A stretch of 64,000 nt of DNA. Origin: Paenibacillus sp. CC-CFT747. GTDB lineage: Bacteria; Bacillota; Bacilli; Paenibacillales; NBRC-103111. Within the stretch, counting starts at the first letter, position 1. Every line of letters starts with the position of its first letter. The stretch spans positions 2,031,001 to 2,095,000 of the forward strand of contig CP106741.1 in NCBI GenBank assembly GCA_030323305.1. The letters are read 5' to 3'. The notes beneath the pieces were generated by a model, which saw only the letters and a program-made list of their open reading frames with translations, searched no databases and had not been told where the DNA came from. Made by a program: the position numbers and the translations under genes. Below, piece after piece: positions 59,682 to 64,000 of this stretch.

Positions 59682-60592
59682 AGCGTCTCCTTCCTACCCT
59701 TATTCTGGTGGTGCTCTGCATCGGAGGCTTCTGGTACGCCTCGAGCAAGGATTACTTCAAGGACCCATCCGACAAAGCCTCGAAGCAGCTTCTGACTTTG
59801 GCGGAAGGGGACGTTCAGTCCCTTTCCTATAGCAATGGACAGGACGCGGTGGAGATTGCCCGCAAGGACACGGCCTGGGAAATGAAAAAGCCTTCCCCGC
59901 TGCCGCTTAATTCCTACTTGGTGGAGGGGTGGATCGGCACCCTTTCGTCCATGACGTACGACAGCAAGGTGACGGACAATGCGGCCGATCTGGCCGAGTA
60001 CGGCCTCACACAGCCGATGCAGGAATACCAGGTGACGCTGAAGGACGGGTCCGTCCGCAAGCTCCTCGTGGGCCGTCCGATGCCCGTTCCGGGCAGCTCG
60101 TATGTGAAGCTGGATAACTCGCCGGAGGTCTATGAGGTGAGCGATACGAACCTGCAGAACCTCGCCAAAGCCCCGCTCGATTTTATGGACAAGCAGGCCG
60201 TCAAAGTAAACGTTGACAAGGTCAAATCCGTCCAGTTCGACTGGAAGGGAGCCTCCTGGAAGCTCGAGAAGGCCGAGGCGGACAAATCGGTGTTTGAGAG
60301 TAAGTGGAAGATCGGGGCTAAGGAGCTTAAGCCCGAAGAGGGCTCCGGTATTCTGACGCAGCTCACGAATCTCTCGACGGAGCAGCTGGCGAAGCCGGCG
60401 TCCGAGGTGGCGGTGAATGCGCCGGAGCTTACGATAGTCGTAACGGAGGAAGACGGGGGCAAGACGGCCTCGTCCACCTTCCACGGCAAGCTGGATAAGG
60501 ATAACGTCTGGATCGTCAAGGAGGGAGGAGCCTGGGCCTACTCGGTACCCGCCGCTTCCCTGCAGGAGATCGCCGATAAAGGCAAGGCGTAA
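59678..60592 (+). CDS. DUF4340 membrane-anchored protein
   Basis: A 304-residue protein with an N-terminal anchor (LLPTLILVVLCIGGFWYASS) and an extracytoplasmic DUF4340 domain, including YGLTQPMQEYQVTLKDGSVR and WKLEKAEADKSVFESKW. ATG 59678 overlaps the GldG stop and has GGAGGAGAG upstream. It is the usual fourth gene of this ABC operon. Function unknown; probably an extracytoplasmic subunit. A terminator follows. Confidence 0.87.
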   Translation: MKRLLPTLILVVLCIGGFWYASSKDYFKDPSDKASKQLLTLAEGDVQSLSYSNGQDAVEIARKDTAWEMKKPSPLPLNSYLVEGWIGTLSSMTYDSKVTDNAADLAEYGLTQPMQEYQVTLKDGSVRKLLVGRPMPVPGSSYVKLDNSPEVYEVSDTNLQNLAKAPLDFMDKQAVKVNVDKVKSVQFDWKGASWKLEKAEADKSVFESKWKIGAKELKPEEGSGILTQLTNLSTEQLAKPASEVAVNAPELTIVVTEEDGGKTASSTFHGKLDKDNVWIVKEGGAWAYSVPAASLQEIADKGKA

Positions 60593-60623
60593 TCCCCCAT
60601 CCATTCAGCAAAAAAGTTACCAG

Positions 60624-60657
60624 AACCCTTCCGGCTTTCGGCCCGGAAGGGTTTTTG
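60624..60657 (+). terminator. terminator after the ABC operon
   Basis: AACCCTTCCGG (60624-60634) and CCGGAAGGGTT (60643-60653) pair around CTTTCGGC, followed by T residues. Confidence 0.92.
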
Positions 60658-60701
60658 TTGTTGCGAACAAAAGTTCTGTTTCTTATACTGGAAACAGGGA
60701 T

Positions 60702-60730
60702 TTGACACTCCGGAACGGCTGTCATAGACT
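60702..60730 (+). promoter_or_regulatory. promoter of pcrB
   Basis: TTGACA (60702-60707), 17 bases and TAGACT (60725-60730), 55 bp before the likely pcrB start. Confidence 0.65.
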
Positions 60731-60785
60731 TGAAGAAGTCCCGTTTGTTTCAACCGGGATATCTTGTTTTCGGGGGTCACTAGAA

Positions 60786-61466
60786 GTGAATTTGAACATT
60801 TCCGCATGGAAGCATGTATTCAAGCTTGACCCCGACCGCAGCCTGGACGAGTCGGCTCTCGAGAGGCTTTGTCTGTCGGGCACCGATGCGATCATGGTCG
60901 GCGGTTCCTCAGGCGTTACCTATGACAATACGGTTGATTTGATGTCGCGCATCCGGCGCTTCGAGGTGCCGTGCGTGCAGGAAATTTCCACGGACGAAGC
61001 GGTCGTTCCGGGATTCGACCTTTACTTTATACCTTCCGTTCTCAATACGGAGCAGGGCCGATGGATTACCGGCCGCCATCACCAGGCTTTGAAGGATTAC
61101 GGAGCTCTGCTCGACTGGAGCCGGGTGGTGCCGGAAGGGTATGTGATCCTGAATCCCGATTCCACCGCTGCCCGGCTGACCGGAGCGCAGGAGCTGGAGG
61201 AAACAGAAGACCTCAAGGCCTACGCCCGCTTGGCGGACAAACTGTTCCGTCTTCCGGTGTTTTATGTGGAATACAGCGGTGCGTTCGGGAACATGGAGTG
61301 GGTACGTCAGGCTAAGCATGTGCTGGAGGAGGCCCGCCTCTTCTACGGCGGAGGCATCTCCGGTGAAGAACAGGCTAGGCAGGCGGCGGAAGCGGCCCAT
61401 ACGATTGTGGTCGGCAACATTATCTATGAAGATTTGGAACGGGCGCTGTCCACGGTTTTGAAATAA
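60786..61466 (+). CDS. pcrB: heptaprenylglyceryl phosphate synthase PcrB
   Basis: A 226-residue TIM-barrel prenyltransferase. It joins heptaprenyl diphosphate to sn-glycerol-1-phosphate, an archaeal-type ether lipid reaction known in Bacillales. The phosphate-binding blocks GGSSGVTYDNT and LFYGGGISGEEQA and the YVEYSGAFG segment are present. GTG 60786 is preferred (GGGGG nine bases upstream); it gives a normal length. It precedes pcrA and ligA as in B. subtilis. Confidence 0.94.
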   Translation: MNLNISAWKHVFKLDPDRSLDESALERLCLSGTDAIMVGGSSGVTYDNTVDLMSRIRRFEVPCVQEISTDEAVVPGFDLYFIPSVLNTEQGRWITGRHHQALKDYGALLDWSRVVPEGYVILNPDSTAARLTGAQELEETEDLKAYARLADKLFRLPVFYVEYSGAFGNMEWVRQAKHVLEEARLFYGGGISGEEQARQAAEAAHTIVVGNIIYEDLERALSTVLK

Positions 61467-61520
61467 AGTCCGTCCTCCGCTTCCCGCGGCAAGGACGGTC
61501 AGGAAAGGTAAGATATATCT

Positions 61521-63800
61521 ATGTACCCAGCAGTCGATATTTTTCAGGCGGTTAACAAGCTCAACCCCCAGCAGAAGGAGGCCGTGGAGGCGACGGACGG
61601 TCCCCTTCTTATTATGGCTGGAGCGGGCAGCGGAAAGACGCGGGTGCTGACGCACCGCATCGCATACTTGATCGCCACGAACAAAGCCGCTCCCTGGAGC
61701 ATTCTCGCCATTACGTTTACGAATAAAGCCGCAAGAGAGATGCAGGAAAGGGTGGAGAAGCTCGTCGGCCCGTCCGGGCGCGACATCTGGGTTTCGACCT
61801 TCCACTCCATGTGCGTGAAGATCTTGCGCCGGGACATTTCCCGCATCGGGTTTACCTCGAATTTTACGATCCTCGATTCCACCGATCAGCTTTCCGTCAT
61901 TCGCTCCTGCCTCAAGGAGTTGAACGTCGACCCGAAGAAATTCGATCCGAAGGCGGTCCAGGCCGCCATCAGCGGAGCGAAGAACGAGCTGGTGACCCCG
62001 GAGCGTTTTGAAGCTCAGATCGGCGACTACTTCCAGGGCATTGCGGCCAAGGTGTACACGCTGTACCAGAAGAAGCTGAGAAGCAACAACTCGCTCGACT
62101 TCGACGACCTGATCATGACGACCATCCAGCTTTTCACGGAAGTGCCGGAGGTTCTCGACTTCTACCAGAAGAAGTTCCAGTACATTCACGTGGACGAGTA
62201 CCAGGATACGAACCGGGCCCAATACATGCTCTGCCGGATGATCGCGGACAGCCATCACCGGATTTGCGTCGTGGGGGACAGCGACCAGTCCATCTACCGC
62301 TGGCGCGGGGCGGATATCACCAACATTCTGAACTTCGAGCAGGACTACCCCGAAGCCACAACCATTCTGCTGGAGCAGAATTACCGGTCCACCTCCAATA
62401 TTCTGGGGGCGGCGAACAAGGTCATCGGCAACAACACGGGCCGCAAGCCGAAGAACCTGTGGTCAAGCAAGCCGGAGGGCCCGAAGATTCAAGTGTACCA
62501 GGCCGATTCAGAACATGAGGAAGGCTACTTCATCGCTTCGCAAATTAATAAAAACCGGTCCGCCGGCAAAAAATATGCCGATCACGCTATCCTGTACCGG
62601 ACCAACGCCCAATCCCGGGTAATCGAGGAAATTCTCATCAAATCCGATATCCCTTATCAGATCGTCGGGGGCATCAAGTTCTACGACCGCAAAGAGATCA
62701 AGGACATTCTCGGCTACCTGCGCCTCATCTCCAATCCGGATGATGACATCTCGCTGACCCGGGTGGTGAATGTGCCGAAGCGGGGCATCGGGGATACGAC
62801 GATGGACCGGCTCGGTGAGCTGGCCGCCCAGCGGGGGCTGTCGATTTTTGCCCTGCTTAACGATGTTCATTCCCTGGATATCACCTCCCGCGCGAAGGGC
62901 GCGCTGATGCAGTTCCACGAGATGATTTCCAATATGAACCGCATGATCGATTACCTGTCGGTGACGGAGTTGACGGAGCAGGTGCTCGAAGCGACCAAAT
63001 ACCGTGAGGAGCTGCTGCGCGAAGGAACGCTTGAAGCTAAATCCCGGGTGGAGAACATCGACGAGTTTCTCTCCGTAACGATGGACTTCGAGAAGCGCAA
63101 CGAGGACAAATCCCTTATTTCCTTCCTTACCGACCTTGCCCTCATTGCCGACATCGATTCCATGAACAAGCCGGAAGAGGAGGAAGTCAAGGATGCGATC
63201 GTGCTGATGACGATGCACAGCGCGAAGGGACTGGAGTTTCCGACCGTCTTCATCATCGGTATGGAGGAAGGCGTCTTTCCGCACAGCCGGGCGTTCATGG
63301 ACAACGAGGAACTCGAAGAGGAGCGCCGGCTCGCTTATGTCGGCATTACGCGCGCGGAGGAAGCCCTCTTCCTGTCCTGTGCCCGTATGCGCACCTTGTT
63401 CGGGCGGACCAATGCGAACGCTCCGTCCCGGTTCCTGGCGGAAATTCCGGACGAGCTGAAGGAAGACTGCTCGCCTTCCCGTTTCGGAAGCCGTCCCGGC
63501 TTCGGCTCGGGAGCGGGAAGCAGTTCCGGCTACAGCCGCAGCATAACTCCTCCTTGGGGCGGCAGTACGGCCGCTCCGCGGGCGGCGGCAGCCCCCGCCA
63601 GGGCGAAGCCGGTCGCGGCTACGGTCAACACGGTGCTCGACTACAAAGTCGGCGACCGCGTCTCCCACGGAAAGTGGGGGACGGGCGTCGTCGCTTCCGT
63701 TAAAGGCAGCGGGGACGATACCGAGCTTCATATCGCCTTCCCGGCCCCGGTCGGCGTGAAGCGGCTGCTGGCTAAGTTTGCCCCGATTACGAAAGAGTAA
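61521..63800 (+). CDS. pcrA: ATP-dependent DNA helicase PcrA
   Basis: A 759-residue superfamily 1A helicase. Motifs in order: Walker A AGAGSGKT (near residue 35), [51 protein letters not shown] and YVGITRAEE. The C-terminal tail has a flexible Gly/Ser/Ala/Pro stretch and then a Tudor-like [15 protein letters not shown] region that binds RNA polymerase in other species. The frame is intact. Essential in B. subtilis; it acts in repair and replication-transcription conflicts. Confidence 0.97.
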   Translation: MYPAVDIFQAVNKLNPQQKEAVEATDGPLLIMAGAGSGKTRVLTHRIAYLIATNKAAPWSILAITFTNKAAREMQERVEKLVGPSGRDIWVSTFHSMCVKILRRDISRIGFTSNFTILDSTDQLSVIRSCLKELNVDPKKFDPKAVQAAISGAKNELVTPERFEAQIGDYFQGIAAKVYTLYQKKLRSNNSLDFDDLIMTTIQLFTEVPEVLDFYQKKFQYIHVDEYQDTNRAQYMLCRMIADSHHRICVVGDSDQSIYRWRGADITNILNFEQDYPEATTILLEQNYRSTSNILGAANKVIGNNTGRKPKNLWSSKPEGPKIQVYQADSEHEEGYFIASQINKNRSAGKKYADHAILYRTNAQSRVIEEILIKSDIPYQIVGGIKFYDRKEIKDILGYLRLISNPDDDISLTRVVNVPKRGIGDTTMDRLGELAAQRGLSIFALLNDVHSLDITSRAKGALMQFHEMISNMNRMIDYLSVTELTEQVLEATKYREELLREGTLEAKSRVENIDEFLSVTMDFEKRNEDKSLISFLTDLALIADIDSMNKPEEEEVKDAIVLMTMHSAKGLEFPTVFIIGMEEGVFPHSRAFMDNEELEEERRLAYVGITRAEEALFLSCARMRTLFGRTNANAPSRFLAEIPDELKEDCSPSRFGSRPGFGSGAGSSSGYSRSITPPWGGSTAAPRAAAAPARAKPVAATVNTVLDYKVGDRVSHGKWGTGVVASVKGSGDDTELHIAFPAPVGVKRLLAKFAPITKE

Positions 63801-63833
63801 ATTTTGGGAACCGATGGAAAGGATGAAGGAACG

Positions 63834-64000
63834 GTGGCGGATCAAACGGCCCAACCCCAGGCAGGCGGGGAATCCCTGGAGGAAATGAAGAGCCTGATTG
63901 CCGAGCTTAACCGGCATAATTACCTTTATTACACACTGGACACCCCGGAGCTTACCGACAAGGAGTACGACAAGCTGTACGACCGTCTTCTTGAGCTTGA
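63834..64000 (+). CDS. ligA: NAD-dependent DNA ligase LigA, N-terminal part
   Basis: The first 55 residues of LigA; the gene continues past the window. GTG 63834 opens a frame with IAELNRHNYLYYTLDTPEL and TDKEYDKLYDRLLELE, the conserved domain Ia that contacts NAD. An extra polar leader (ADQTAQPQAGGESLEE) precedes it. The pcrB-pcrA-ligA order matches B. subtilis. Confidence 0.93.
   Translation, partial: MADQTAQPQAGGESLEEMKSLIAELNRHNYLYYTLDTPELTDKEYDKLYDRLLEL

Overview
The window is a chromosomal segment of a high-GC, endospore-forming, flagellated Firmicute. It is most likely a Paenibacillus or close relative (Cohnella-like). The gene order comFC-yvyF-flgM-flgN-flgK-flgL-yviE-fliW-csrA-hag-flaG/fliD-fliS-fliT-hpf-secA-prfB matches Bacillus subtilis. 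The ftsE-ftsX-M23 hydrolase-ctpB-minJ block, uvrBA and pcrB-pcrA-ligA are also typical Bacillales neighbourhoods. I see no rRNA, tRNA, CRISPR array, insertion sequence or prophage.

Layout. 1-10.4 kb: end of the com operon and the late flagellar regulon (FlgM, hook-filament junction, CsrA/FliW control of flagellin, filament cap and chaperones). 10.4-15.9 kb: a cold-shock gene flanked by DnaA-box-like sites, then hpf, secA and prfB. 16.4-24.7 kb: a complete arginine operon argCJBDFGH behind a promoter with ARG-box-like sequence. 24.7-26.5 kb: a parS-like site and a convergent DUF4097/DUF1700 pair. 26.6-32.5 kb: a division/cell-wall module (FtsEX, an EnvC-like hydrolase, a CtpB-type protease, a MinJ-like PDZ protein). 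32.7-39.7 kb: motAB (minus) and uvrBA (plus, with a LexA box). 39.8-44.1 kb: a stalk-domain secreted protein, a nitrite/sulfite reductase, a small membrane protein and a sugar isomerase. 44.1-51.1 kb: the most unusual locus, described next. 51.3-56.0 kb: a long U32 protein, a small secreted protein, an oxidoreductase and a cupin. 56.3-60.6 kb: a Gld-type ABC operon. 60.8-64.0 kb: pcrB, pcrA and the start of ligA.

The locus to look at first is the minus-strand operon 51120-44150. It encodes an exported membrane-anchored FG-GAP protein, a carrier protein with a DSIG phosphopantetheine site, a seryl-tRNA-synthetase-like amino acid:carrier-protein ligase, a DltD-like SGNH protein, a 36-residue DltX-like peptide ending FIYEKF, and a DltB-like MBOAT acyltransferase. 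This resembles a teichoic-acid D-alanylation (Dlt) system in which the adenylating enzyme DltA is replaced by a class II aminoacyl-tRNA-synthetase paralogue. I infer a pathway that charges an amino acid onto the carrier protein and exports it to esterify a surface polymer.

Sequence quality matters for every reader of this annotation. About twenty genes, including essential secA and argB and the housekeeping gene uvrA, are broken by single-base deletions, mostly inside G, C or T runs. All of those I resolved are -1 events, and one more base restores a full-length family member each time. I therefore treat them as probable consensus errors and give one full-span CDS per gene. The same error type probably hides the normal RF2 programmed frameshift in prfB.
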